The notes under the pieces are model-generated. The model worked only from the letters and a program-made list of their open reading frames with translations. It did not search any database and had not been told where the DNA came from. Of a stretch of DNA of 64,000 nt, positions 12,098-23,700 are shown piece by piece. The stretch is from contig NC_135781.1 of the NCBI RefSeq assembly GCF_028453695.1, forward strand, positions 17,235,640 through 17,299,639, given 5' to 3'. Within the stretch, counting starts at the first letter, position 1, and every line of letters begins with the position of its first letter. The translations under genes and the position numbers were made by a program. The stretch is from Augochlora pura (taxonomy: Eukaryota; Arthropoda; Insecta; Hymenoptera; Halictidae).

Positions 12098-12450
12098 ACA
12101 AATTGCGTCTATTATATTGCACTATGACTTTCTTCGCAATTACGTTGATTGATAGTTCTTCGTACTTAATAATCTCCGTCGTAGAATCAGGTTTATTAGT
12201 TTCTTGTATGTTTAATTTCATTTTTATTTCATTCTGTTTATATATATATTTAGTAGATTATGTATGAAACGTTCATCACGACTCTGACTCGATGTTATAA
12301 TGTAAGATACGAATACTTCGAACAACAAATTACAACGTTGTTAAAACGTTGAACGCCACGCTGATTTTTAAGGGGGTCCCCGTCAGGCCACGCGCACCGC
12401 ATAGAAGCGCTGGTACTGTAGGGCTGATGTTTCTTCTCGCAGTAGAAGAT
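12098..12450. other. Noncoding, possible 3' end of a retroposon
   Basis: 12360-12450 is GC-richer (around GGGGGTCCCCGTCAGGCC) and runs directly into an AAAT tract. That arrangement is typical of the 3' end of a non-LTR retrotransposon or SINE. No coding sequence was recognised. Confidence 0.35.
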
Positions 12451-12451
12451 C

Positions 12452-12494
12452 AAAAAATAAATAAATAAATAAATAATAAATTAATAATAAATTT
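12452..12494. repeat. (AAAT)n microsatellite
   Basis: A run of AAAT units degrading into AAT units. It follows the GC-richer segment directly, as a retroposon tail would. Confidence 0.9.
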
Positions 12495-12564
12495 TCTGTA
12501 ATTCCATAAAACAGTGTAAATTTTATAGTTCTCATGTTACACGCTGCCAGCCAGCGCGGTTGAC

Positions 12565-12619
12565 GCGGCCTAAACGGAAAATCTAGTGTCAGCCATATAT
12601 GACTGACATGGCCTAAACG
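12565..12619. repeat. 22-bp near-perfect palindrome flanked by a direct GGCCTAAACG
   Basis: TGTCAGCCATATATGACTGACA (12587-12608) pairs with itself except for one base pair position. The decamer GGCCTAAACG occurs on both sides, at 12567-12576 and 12610-12619. This looks like part of a repeat terminus or a dimeric binding site. Confidence 0.7.
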
Positions 12620-12900
12620 TGTTAAAGCAATAAAAAGATTGTTACGTAATGAAATACATTATTAAATAATGCGGTGTTCATTGCTATAGAATTATTGCCT
12701 TATTGCCCAAACCAAAAAATTATTATTGTAACGTTGTTGTGTTCTGGATCCCACGTTGAGTGCCGGTTCTAAGATGGTAGTCCTGGGCTCCATGTAGAAT
12801 GTCAGTTTGCACAGGGAGGGTTCGGTCAAGACGAACGTTTTAGCGCACCAGATGTTCTGCAGTCAGGTCGTCCTCGTCGAAAGTCTGGTTTCTGCACGAG

Positions 12901-13080
12901 TGCCACGTCGCGGGGACACGTCTTTTCCTGAGTAACCTTTCGTGGTAGCTGGATTCGCAGGAGCGCCACGTCGCGAAGACACGTCTTCTCCTGGGTTTTC
13001 CTTCGTACTACGACGGAGCTGGATTCGTCAGGAGTGCCACGTCGCGAAGACACGTCTTCTCCTGAATTTTCCTTAGTAAT
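12901..13080. repeat. 63-70 bp tandem repeat, 3 copies
   Basis: Three copies of a unit starting (T/C)GCCACGTCGCG and continuing GACACGTCTT(T/C)TCCTG, beginning at 12901, 12964 and 13034. Copies differ by small indels, giving steps of 63 and then 70 bp. On the minus strand (frame 12826-13053) each copy encodes a peptide around QEKTC(L/P)RDVAL, so it may be a repeated segment of a transposon-encoded protein. It lies between retroposon debris and the reverse transcriptase pseudogene. I cannot assign the element. Confidence 0.85.
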
Positions 13081-13297
13081 CTCCGTTTTTTTTTTATCTT
13101 ATGCCAGAACAAACTGGCTTACCGGGCAAACAATGTAGTTGTCGTCAACAACATGAAGTCATATTATCTATTAAGGATTGATGTTTTTGAAGAAAAGTTG
13201 CAAAAAGCTTCGTGAAATTTGAGAGGTGGAGAGCATGTGGCTGGTACAATACGAGGACAATACAACGAGGGACTTGTTTATAGAGGAGAAGGGGGTA

Positions 13298-13397
13298 NNN
13301 NNNNNNNNNNNNNNNNNNNNNNNNNNNNNNNNNNNNNNNNNNNNNNNNNNNNNNNNNNNNNNNNNNNNNNNNNNNNNNNNNNNNNNNNNNNNNNNNN
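13298..13397. other. Assembly gap, 100 N
   Basis: Exactly 100 N, the conventional placeholder for a gap of unknown size. It falls inside repeat debris, at the downstream side of the reverse transcriptase pseudogene, so the element's 3' portion is probably missing or collapsed. Open frames that run through the N are meaningless. Confidence 0.99.
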
Positions 13398-14320
13398 AGG
13401 TGTGATTTAGGCGAAAGAATGTGGTGAATGGCAAAAGCTGTCTTGAGAGTTTTTTGGATTTTATCCTCGACCGGTATTGTGTTTGATCCCGAGGTAGGTC
13501 ACCGAGTCAGACCACTAGATAGGTGACTGGTTAATGTGAAGTGGAGGAAGTTGGGTGTAAGGACATCCTACTCTGTGGGTGAATAAAATTGCTTGTGTTT
13601 TGGTTGGATTTAACTGGAGCTTCCAAGAGAGAAAGTATTGGACAATGATATTAAGGTACGCCTGTATTCTAGCCATGAGAGTACGAAGTTGCCATGAGGA
13701 GGATAGGAGAGCAGTGTCATCGGTAAATAGGGCTATGGTGCAGCTAGGATGAGAAGGTATGTCATTAATGAAAATATTGAAAAGGGCCGGACCAAGTACT
13801 GAGCCTTGGGGGACTCCTGCAGCTATAGCATGCATCTCAGAATGAGACCCATTAAGGTTGACGAAGAACTGACGTTTATGTAGGTAAGATTGTATTAGGC
13901 GCATGATATGGGAATGGAAGCCGTAGCTGTGCAGCTTGAAGAGGAGTGCATCATGCCACACCAAATCGAAGGCCTTGGCCAGATCGAGCAGAACCATGGC
14001 GGTGAGTCTTCTGGTGTTAAATTCCTGAGATATTTGTTGGGAGATGCGTAGGATTTGGAGAGTGTTGGAGTGGCCCCTTCGAAAACCAAACTCCTGATTA
14101 ATAATTATGTCCCTTCATTCAATATGATTCAGTATAAGCCGTAAGAGACACTTCTCCATGTTCTTACCACTATCGGGAGGAGACTTATCGACCTGTAACT
14201 GGTCGGGAGATCTGTTGGTTTACCAGTTTTGTGAATCGGGACCACCTTAGCTATTTTCCAGTCTGCGAGAAAGTAGGAGAGGAGATAGGCTGATTTGATT
14301 ATATGGAAAATTTGGACCTT
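13398..14320 (-). pseudogene. Jockey-type non-LTR retrotransposon reverse transcriptase, decayed fragment
   Basis: On the minus strand the sequence reads as the middle of a non-LTR reverse transcriptase. From high to low coordinates it shows ADWKIAKVVPIHK, SYRSISLLP, FGFRRGHS (about 14080), LLDLAKAFDLVWHD, AAGVPQGSVLGPALFNIFINDIP and the catalytic box FTDDTAL (13716-13727), then WKLQLNPTKTQ and SDSVTYLGIK. The best uninterrupted piece is 13515-13997. Damage: a frameshift near 14160, an in-frame TGA near 14118, a TAG just below 13515 (position of the residue before WSDSV), and at least two more stops before the gap. The Ala of the usual FADD box is Thr. The endonuclease and gag regions are absent. 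The motif order and FxDD box suggest the Jockey clade. The fragment is 5'-truncated, and its 3' end is lost in the N gap. Confidence 0.9.
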
Positions 14321-14480
14321 AGTACTCTCCGTTTTTTACAGAAAACGGCCCGTATTTATACCCCGTGCAACTCGGTACCTAGCGTGGAGGGGATGACTCT
14401 AGAGGCCTATCCTGGCGCGGTTTATGACAGGGTGGCCTGTTCGCGGGCCACGACTGTAACGTTTGTCCGAATACGTGGTT
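14321..14480. other. LTR- or repeat-like scrap next to the reverse transcriptase fragment
   Basis: A GC-richer segment abutting the 5' boundary of the reverse transcriptase similarity. It contains a TATA-like GTATTTATACCCCG followed by CGGGCCACGACTGTAACG. The abrupt change in composition and the lack of coding similarity suggest a different inserted repeat, perhaps a piece of an LTR. It is followed by a short direct duplication (AAATTATTAT...GCTACA, 14488-14525). Confidence 0.3.
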
Positions 14481-17128
14481 TTGCTTAAAATTATTATGCT
14501 ACAACTAAAATTATTATTACGCTACATTATTAATTTTTCCTGAAACAGTGACAAATGGAGGAGCACTTTAAAAAATTGCGGAGAAGCTGATTGATCATTG
14601 TCGGTAACTTGCTACGTGCGGCGATCTAAAGCGTTGAGGAAGAAAGCGCGAACCTCTAAAGGACTTCAGCGAAGCGACGTTCGCACGCGATGCGATTAAG
14701 AAGCAGCCGTCGCGTCAGCCGTTTATCCAAAATTAGATCGTTAATTGCTCAGACGGAACAACGATTGCCGGGTTCACTGTAATCTGGGATCCTGGACGGT
14801 GATCGGTAACCGTGCAAATAGCTATCGAAATCGTAGGATCCGACACCTTGGCGATTCCATAGTCCTAATTATCTTTCTAATAGTTCGCGTTTAACCATTC
14901 AATGAAAGAATCACCCGGGACAAAGAATGCGCATTTTTTTCAGTTTCTTTTATCTCCGAATATTTATTTTTTTCTGGATAGACCTAACACGGAGCACGAC
15001 ATTGCAACGGTAGAATTTTACTTTTTTTAGGTAACAGGGATCCGACAATCAGCTTTTACCTTTCTTCCGTTACATATGCATTACAACGAAGTGTTTAACA
15101 ATGATTTCGTGCAAGTTCGCACAGTTTTGCACAATTTTGCAACACATATTGATTCGGCGTTGTTTACAAGCCGTTAGTAAAAAGTGACAGAGTTATTATT
15201 TAGAAACGTTTGATTCCAAAGACTTTCACCAGTTTCACGGATTTGGTCGACGCACTGAACGGTTCGTTTTCTATTGTTGGCGAGCGTCCGTAGCGATTTG
15301 AACGGCGAACGGCGCAGTTAATCATAAAATATCTATTACGTCGGATGCGAAAAAACATTACTGCCGTGAAGAGACCTCGCGATACAGCAAGAAATGACTC
15401 TGGCGACATCGGCGGCCGTTCTCGCGTGTTTGCTCTGGTCCGCATGGTGCGGCGTTCGTCCCATGAAAATTTCAAAAACACCACAGTTCACCTAATATTT
15501 TCTCACAGCATGTCCCGCAAAAACCGTTCCAGCGTACCGTGCATTTTTCCGTTCCCGTTCCTTCGTCCATTAAACTCGCGTTGTACGTAAAAATCGAAAA
15601 CGAGGAACCATGCGCGGATAAATAATTGAACGTGATGTAATAGCCCGACGTGGCCACCGATGCGCGGTGCATGCATGCATAAATTAACCATTCCATCGCG
15701 CGCCGAATTTTTCTCGGTCCAATTGGTGCGTCGAAATAAGTCGTTCGCGATAATCGAATCAGAAAAAGAGAGAGAGAGAGAGAGAGGGGAGGGAGGCAGT
15801 CGCCAGGAGGATCGTCAATACGTTCATGCTTACGAATCGGTTTAATCGTTCCTGCCAATCGTTGCCACGGTATCTTTCCTCCGTGAAAAGAGCTGTCGCG
15901 GATGATCGACCGTCGCATTTTATAAGCAACCGGCGTTCAGTCCAGCCGCGAATTATATTTTATTATATATTTAATTATTATATTTACGCGATTCATGCTG
16001 AACAGCGGCCTCTATCAATGCCGACAATCCGTGCTGCAACATGACTAATGAATGGAACCACTCGAGTTCACCGGTCGGCTGGTTTCTACATCATTAAGTA
16101 GCGTTCTCGTCGACAACTAGGAAAATTCCAAGCAATCGCGGTGAATCCGCGACCGCCTCAAGATGCGATTTAACCACAAGGATTTCTGTCGGCGATCTCT
16201 CCGAAACGTGCAACCAATCATTAACTCTCGCGTGCTGAACGTTTTTCGTGACAACATCGGTTACGAAGATAAAATCTTATACTAATTTATAAACCTTCCT
16301 GGATATCCTTTTCAGAAATTTATAAACCTTTCCGGATTGTAATAGAAATAATTAACAAGTTCAGTTTACAGAAATATATACTGGCAAAATAGATTTAAGC
16401 ACCGTTAATCAAGTGTTGACGATCTATTTACCGAAATCCTGAATTGTTTTACGCTCTAAATTTACCTCAATTTACTTTACGATTATCTGATGAAAATCAT
16501 TAAGGATAAAAATATCATTTCATCCATTGCACAAAGTGCGACGATCCACTGATGACTCATCCAGGAAATCTTAAAATGAAGTGACATTTAAACGACAGCA
16601 CAGATGATCAAACCGACAAGGTTGTAATATGACACCTGCAATAGTTTGTTTTTTCGAAGACTGCTATTTTTTAGCCGTCACAGTGGAGAAGCCTCTCGAA
16701 CAAGCGAGGATAAAAGCTCGAGTCAGACGTGAATGCGACAGACCGATTGCGATAGATGGAACTCAGGTGCGAGAGCGACAAGGATCACCGCAGGTTGGTG
16801 TTATCGGCTGTTTTCTGGCTCACGATACATAACCGCACGTGCGGTCGAACGATATACGTTTTTCTTAAGCGATGCGAAAATCGCTCATCCGCGCGGGTTG
16901 TCTGCGTGAGAGCTTTGTTGCGGCATTGTTCAGGGTACAACGACCGTTTGATTAAAAAGAGATTCGTCGCGGTGAGTCGTCGAACACGCGGCTTTGTGCA
17001 CCTCGTATTCGTCAGGATTACAGTCATATGCGGCGCTAGAACTTGGCAAACACATCTGTCAAAACGCTTTTTTTCCGCACTTTTATTGAACGAGCCCAGC
17101 CGTATTGCAATTGGCGGCTAGGCTGACG

Positions 17129-17130
<2 letters not shown>
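14481..17130. other. Noncoding stretch with GC-elevated islands
   Basis: No gene recognised. 15200-15930 and 16700-17080 are GC-richer and have several open frames on both strands (up to 148 codons at 15472-15918, minus) without domains. At 16289-16337 the string AATTTATAAACCTT(C/T)C(T/C)GGAT occurs twice. Confidence 0.5.
15763..15786. repeat. (AG)n microsatellite
   Basis: An uninterrupted AG run preceded by AGAAAA and followed by GGGGAGGGAGG. Confidence 0.92.
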
Positions 17131-17178
<48 letters not shown>

Positions 17179-17300
17179 TCTTTCTTCTTTTCTCTCTTGC
17201 TTACCCTTTCCCTCTCTGTATTCTCCACTCTCTTTCTCTCTCTCATTTTATTTTTCTCTTGCTTATTTTCTCTCTCTCTCTCTCTCACTCTTTTGCTTAC
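17131..17300. repeat. (CT)n microsatellite and pyrimidine-rich tract
   Basis: A CT run of about 45 bp (17131-17175) is followed by a degenerate CT/CTTT-rich tract to about 17290 with a second pure CT block near 17271-17287. All the Ser/Leu-rich open frames over it are by-products of the repeat. Confidence 0.95.
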
Positions 17301-19361
17301 AATCGCACTCTTCATCTGCAGCCTACATCTTTTCCCGAGCAACCCTTGTCCAGCGAACGAAGCCAGTTTCAATCTCGGCCGTTCCATTCTTGCCACAGAT
17401 CCGACCGAAACACATTCCGATTCCGCGGTGAGACGGTGATCCGCTGCTCTTGGAAATTTAACGGTGTAGTAAAACCCGGGTTGGCTCGTCCGCGCGCCCG
17501 CCGCTCGCGGAATTCTCGGACCGCGCGACGGAACGTGCTGCGTTACGCGGCCGGCATTATGTTACACAAGCTTGTACAAGGAAATTTTACGGCGGCGGAC
17601 CGAACCATCCCCCGTTCCCCAAGTTCGTAAAGTGTTCGCGATCTATTTACGTGTAACCTAGCCACTGTCCAGCCGAGCCACGTATTCAACAACTGTCCTG
17701 AAACTGTCGTTGCTTCTCGCCGACGGACAACGCTGAAAGGGTCGTGCGAGAAAAATTTGTTTCGCTTTCACTAGGCCACGGCCCGCTGTTATTAATTGTC
17801 GGTGTTGCCACAAGTTCCAACAACACGTGGAGGCTGCGGGAACGATGATAATGTATATGGAAACGCGTGCTGTCTTTGTTGGGACCGCGCGGACTACGAG
17901 GAATCGAAATCATTCGAATTTACACAGTGTTTCTGTTGATGGAAAGCGTGTTGGAATTGTCGAGCCGTGTAAAACTTTATGGAATGTGTAGGGCGGAGCT
18001 GGAATGAAAGGGCATTTTCATGTAGAGTATAATGTAACAAAGTATGATTGAGAAAACGGTCGACTTATATTCGACACCATTGGAAAGGACACGTTTAAAA
18101 AAGAATGACCTTTTTGTATTTGGATCAAGTGATCTAAAGTTCGCAACGTTAGAGGGATTAGTTTACTAGACGACGGACAAGCAATTGTTTTCAGAAATTA
18201 TAATTGGGTAATAGATTAAGAAATGATTTTTTCTCCAACTTTTTTATCTGAACTCATATCAAACATTTAAAGTTTTACTATGCGTCGACCGATTTCGATG
18301 AAATTTTCAGCATGTACATACGTTATCGAGCTTTACAAAATGCACTTTTTAAATTTTCGTCACAGTCCCAGATAAAAATTTGTTAAAAAGCGTGAATATT
18401 TTTTATTTTGTTTCGCATTCCCAAGCAATTGACGCTTGTCAGAAAAATTTTTGTTCAATTTTGAAAAAGGTATTCCGTTCTAAGTGGTGTGCGATTAATT
18501 TTGTAGACCATTGTAAATGTATATGGTGCCATTAATTTATTTCTAGATTTACATGTTATTTTATCGATCACTTAAAAGATCTCTTTTATAAATTCGTGAA
18601 ATTATTATTTTCACATTAAAATTATAATTTTTTTTTATAATTTTCATGTTTGATAAGTATGTAGGGCATATTTTAAATTATTGTTCTTCACGCCGCAAGC
18701 GAATACCAGATTTTTAAAAACGTAACTACCACGAAGTTAATAGGAACATCGCGTTGTTAAAACGCAAGGAATCTCATCACATCGTCACGGCCTCATTATT
18801 TTGCACGGTAATTTTGAAATATAATATTAGTTTAATATTACATAGTAAGTTTAATTTCTGAACAGGTACCTAGAACAACATTTACAAAAACTAAATTACT
18901 TTCTATATTTTCTATTAATTTTCTATAACTCTAATTTTGTAATCAATAAAATGTCATGCAATAATCTATCATTTCACTATGCGCGACCGATTTAAATGCT
19001 TATATAGCATGAACGAAAGTTTAACCCTTTGTACACGAGTGACGACTCTGGGTCGCCACTATAAATTGCGATAGATAAATCTAGCAGAATAAAATTTCTT
19101 TATATGTACATTGCAACAAACCAGTTAACTAGTTAAGTGTTGTAACTTCTTTGAAAAGATTAGGTATGTATCGCTGTTATAGTACAGAATTAATTTTTAA
19201 TGAAATGACCGTTCCATTTCTTAATTTTTTTACTAACATTTCTCCATTTACTAACTTAACCAGCTGTTTTTATCGAGTGTACTTGTTATAACTTCTTCAC
19301 GATGGCTATGCGCGTCGAAAACAGTTAACTGGTTAATTGATGTGGCGTTTACTATAACCAG
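17301..19361. other. Noncoding stretch
   Basis: 17300-17930 is a GC-richer island without a recognised gene. 18000-19361 is AT-rich. At 18276-18315 the text ATGCGTCGACCGATTTCGATGAAATTTT resembles phrases common in dispersed insect repeats, and a shorter ATGCGCGACCGATTT follows at 18980. At 19038-19060 there is an imperfect palindrome, AGTGACGACTC...GTCGCCACT, directly after TTAACCCTTTG; this looks like a degraded repeat terminus. Confidence 0.45.
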
Positions 19362-19487
19362 AATAAATTTAATTAAAATATTGATTTATAATTAAACTTA
19401 TTTATTGATTTTCAATTATATAACGTTTTCTAATATAATTGGAAATGAAAAATAAATTTAATTAAATTATTGATTTATAATTAAACT
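19362..19487. repeat. 37-bp direct repeat pair
   Basis: AATAAATTTAATTAAA(A/T)TATTGATTT..., about 37 bp with one mismatch, occurs at 19362-19398 and again at 19451-19487, 89 bp apart. This is a local duplication in AT-rich DNA. Confidence 0.88.
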
Positions 19488-22400
19488 CGAGACCACTGGA
19501 GATAGTCTTATCAAAATCCGTTAGGATCGGGCGCGTTGAAAATCTTTTCGTGTGAACAGAATCGCGAACTGTGACCAAGAAATTAATTCTTCCATTAATC
19601 CGTTCGAGAAGTAGGCTGTTCAGAAAATGCTTGTAGTATTTTCTGCATTCCAGCTGGTAGCAGCTGACTGCGAGCACGCGGTCAGCCAATTGCTCGACGC
19701 GATTAACGATCAGGCTGTTCGCGTTAAGAGCCGGCCAGGCATTCGCGTCCCCGCGATTACATCGACACGATAGGAACAGGCCACATTTATTTACACGATG
19801 TTTTCCCTTGTTTCGAGCACCTCCGCGTTCCTCCGTGCTTCGATCCCCGGCCACGATGATCCCGGTCGGCGACGGTGCACGGGGACGTGATACACTCGCG
19901 AGATAAGCGCACCGGGAAGCGATACAAGGCAAGAAAACTCTTGTCCACCCACCGAGGTCACGTCACGTCGCGTGCCCTCTCGTATAATGGATACGTTGCA
20001 TCGCGGCGGTGTATCCCGCGAAATTTTATTATTCCCCGTGTCTCCTGTTCTTCTCGTTCCGTTTCCGCGCGCCGCGACCGTTATTTATGCGCGAGCAATA
20101 TTTTAAACGCGCCGTATGTCCCTGGGTAAATTCGAGAGCTAACGCTCGGACTACGCTCGCTCCATGAAATTAATTCCAAGCGAATATTTGTAGCAGAACA
20201 GATGCCTAGTCTGATTGAATATCAACGGCCAATGTTTAACGAAAACTGAAATTTTTCTAACGAGAAAACGTTGCGCATGCCCTCGTCGATTTTCATCTAC
20301 TTTGCATAGGACATGAAAAACAGTCGGCATCTCTATATCGGCATTCGGTTCTCTCGTGAACCGAAAATATTATTGCAGCTGAATCGTGAATGATAGTTTT
20401 GTTTGACTATAAATAAAATTGATAGTTTCCCCAAAAATTTTACAACAATCTGTTACAATTTAGATTTCCATTAAAAATATATTATAACTAAAACTTTTAT
20501 TGAAAATGTATTATAATTAAAATTTCTATTAAAAATCCATTAAGAATTTTATAACATTTAATAAACGTTTACTGTGTGTGAATAAATGTTTATTATTGTG
20601 ATTTTGGTCTATATAATCTAGTCAAAATTCGAGTTTATTTGTAGTAGCCTCAAATTGCAGGTTTTATATAATATATTTATGATGAGATTGATTGGGTAAC
20701 ATTCCAAACTTCTTTTTTTTGGAATTAGTTTAAAAAATTTATTTGAGCGTGTTTATGCTGAATAAATTAGACTGCTAATTGAGTTTAGTGACAGCACACT
20801 TTCGTTATTGTTTGTTCTCTTCAATGCGACAACACGCGATGCTATGTCAATGTTTGATGCCCCAGGTACACCTCAAAAAGAAGCCATCAAATTTATTATC
20901 TCATCGCGATAAAGATTCCTACAGATAAAGGCTATCTGCAGTTATTTATGCTGTATTTATATGTTAGTATTTTCTTTTCGTTATTTTAATCTTAATCTAT
21001 ACGATTATTGCAGACGATACCTACAAATACCTACGGCACGAAAATAACCATAACTTGAGAAATAGTGGTTAACTTGCTGTTATTATTAAAGTATTAAAAC
21101 TAAACGTAGACGAGCAAGAAATATTTTTGTTCGTCTTTTGAACGATTATCACGATCGAGAAAATCCTAATGGCTTTAACTGGGAAGATAATGGTAAATAA
21201 AAAGGTTCATATATATGGATCGCATAACATACGTGCACAATACGGAATAGCGCAACATAAATTAAAGCGACATAACTGCTCACCCGCCGGCCTAGTTATG
21301 AAGATAAGTGAACGAGATTTTCCTAGCGATAACTCCAGAACTTTTTTTAGCGTTTCCAAAGCGAGGAAACGGGACGAATTTACGTTACAACCTAACATTA
21401 CACCGTGGCGGGAAATTGCATAATAACCGCACGCAACTATGAAAGAGAAATGCGTCGGTAGCGTTGAATTATTATTCGAATAGAGAATAGAACTGAAGGA
21501 GGCAAATTAAGTGTGGTTGAATGAGATCTCGAACCGGTCGAGTTATAATGTGCTCAAGCATTTCTCACGCGAGCGAATAGTGGGCCAGAGCCGGGGAATT
21601 CGGTTCACGATATTACGAGACTCGAAACCAATTAGCGGTGTTACACTCTTTCTACCTGTATAGAGCTATTGGTGCGACGAGTACTTTTTTTTATTGCCTT
21701 TTCTGCCGCCCACTGCTCGCTCGTTCGTGTTTCAACAAAGGGGAACGGCGTCCGATATCACGACTCCGTGTCCCGAGCGAATGGGGCGGAAGGTCTGAGG
21801 AAATTGAGAGATTAAAATAAACTTCTCGATACATACCTACATCGTTACCGAACGTTACCGCGCGGGAAACGGGAACGTGTCCAGATCTGGGTTAAGGGTT
21901 GGTCCGAAGCGGATCGAACGACTGGGATTGATATCAGCCTCCACTGCCGGTCCGCAATGAGATTTTATAAATCAATCGGCGAACGTTAAGTGCCGAGATA
22001 AAAACCGACACGGCCTGAAAAGCGTTTCAGTGTTAATTTCTTTAAAGGTGCCGCGATATTGAGCGATTCTACAGGACATCGATAACAATTAATATTTAAG
22101 CGTCCGATGAAAACTCGATTCACACCTCTCTTGTGAAAGTATTTATTTACGTTCTCAAACACGAACATGGATTATTCGAGGGGACGCTACGATTTAATAA
22201 TTCAGATGAAAAACATAACACGAATAATATCAATTTACTCCACGGCGACGGATAAATGTAAATGAAACGCGATGTATTAAATGTCGTTGCGTTCCTGCAA
22301 GTATGAATCGCGGTGACAATACCTGCGAAGATTAAATTATCGATTAATATTCGAAATATGCGAAACGTTATCACGTGTTATTGTTTGATTAGTTCTTTAT

Positions 22401-22860
22401 CTTTACATAACCCCTTAATTACAGACGTCGGCGATGGATGAACAGTGGGAATGCCTCTTGAAAAATTGTCCGGTAATATCATTTTTAAATATTACGTTTC
22501 AATATAATTTCAGAAATAATTGATTTATAAAATAACTTTATAGCTAATGCACGTTACACGAGCATTGTATTTATTTCTGTCGAATGAAATTATTTATTGA
22601 CGGTTTCGCTCATTCATTTGCTCTTTTCACGGAAATAGGAATTAAACATTTTAAAAGATATGATCAAAACCGTTAAAATCGTCCACGCAGCTCATGGTAA
22701 TCCTTTTGAATTGAAAGCAATTTTGTAAAAATATTATATCTTCATGCAATTACTTTTTCAATTTATACGTACCTCTAAATGTTTTGATTTGGCCAAATAA
22801 GAAACACAATGTCAAATCAACTACATTAATTGCCAAACACTGGGTACGTTGATTTAAAAA
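19488..22860. other. Noncoding stretch with a GC-elevated island and a small AT tandem repeat
   Basis: 19500-20150 and 21540-22200 are GC-richer, with domainless open frames (the longest is 156 codons, 19462-19932 minus). 20466-20552 is a 29-bp tandem repeat of about three copies, built on TT(C/T)(C/T)ATT(A/G)AAAAT(A/G)TATTATAA. No transposon coding sequence was seen. Confidence 0.5.
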
Positions 22861-23700
22861 ATTACTAGTCATTAGGGCCCAGATCTGCAGCGAATACTTT
22901 TAATTAGACGCATAATTACTTAAAACATTTCATACAGGTGGCGATGTCTAATTAAAAGAAGAATCAAATTGACGATTAAATTAGCGCGAACCTTCGAACG
23001 TCTGCGGGCGCTATTGAAAACAATCCGATATAGGGGGCGTTTATTTAATTTTTTATTTATTCCCAAATCGAATCTGCGTTTCAATCGGCGTGCTACAAAT
23101 CATATCGCAGGAAAGTTCGCGAGACTAATAAGTTACATCGCGCCGACCGATTAATTATCGAGTACCTCCAGGTCGACATTAATTAGCGCGAGTGAGTTTA
23201 ATTACAAATCCTTGCGCGCGCAGATTGGGTAAATATTGTCAATCAAAGCGAACGAAATAACAATTCAATAAGCCGTAGCTCGGGCTCTCGCTGAAAAATA
23301 TTGAATTCACCCTCGGCGCGAACAAATAGACTATCGGTGGCACACAATAAAGTATTACATGCAGGTGGAGCTCGCGAGAGGATGGCGCATTTGTAATTTA
23401 AATAACGGCAACAATTGCAATATCGTGCAGGATCGTTTCATTGGAGGCCTAGGCTCGCCTCTTCGCCCGGGGGAGGGCGTGACACGACATTGCCGTGCGA
23501 GCCAACTAAATGAAACGTGACCTATCGCGATTAATTGCGATTCTTCAAATATTCTGGTATCCGATGTAAAAATTCACCGGTCAGCCATTCGACCGGTAGT
23601 AATTAAAAACCACTCGCATCGATGGAAATAATGAAATTAATTTAGACTGTTTCGTTACTAATCCATTTATTCGGCTCTATATTTTTTACGATTGTAAGTT
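22861..23700. promoter_or_regulatory. Candidate intronic regulatory region rich in TAATTA motifs
   Basis: A 13-bp perfect inverted repeat, CTTTTAATTAGAC (22897-22909) and GTCTAATTAAAAG (22946-22958), flanks 36 bp. The following 700 bp carry many TAATTA/ATTAATTA cores (homeodomain-type sites) interleaved with CpG-rich unique sequence, and lack open frames or repeats. Motif density in AT-rich DNA can arise by chance. The call rests on this mixture and on the lack of any other explanation. Confidence 0.3.

Noticed and set aside
13171..13434. Open frames spanning the N gap
   Set aside because: The N run has unknown length and content, so continuity of any frame across it is meaningless.
17105..17439. 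Ser/Leu-rich open frames
   Set aside because: Direct translation of the CT microsatellite.
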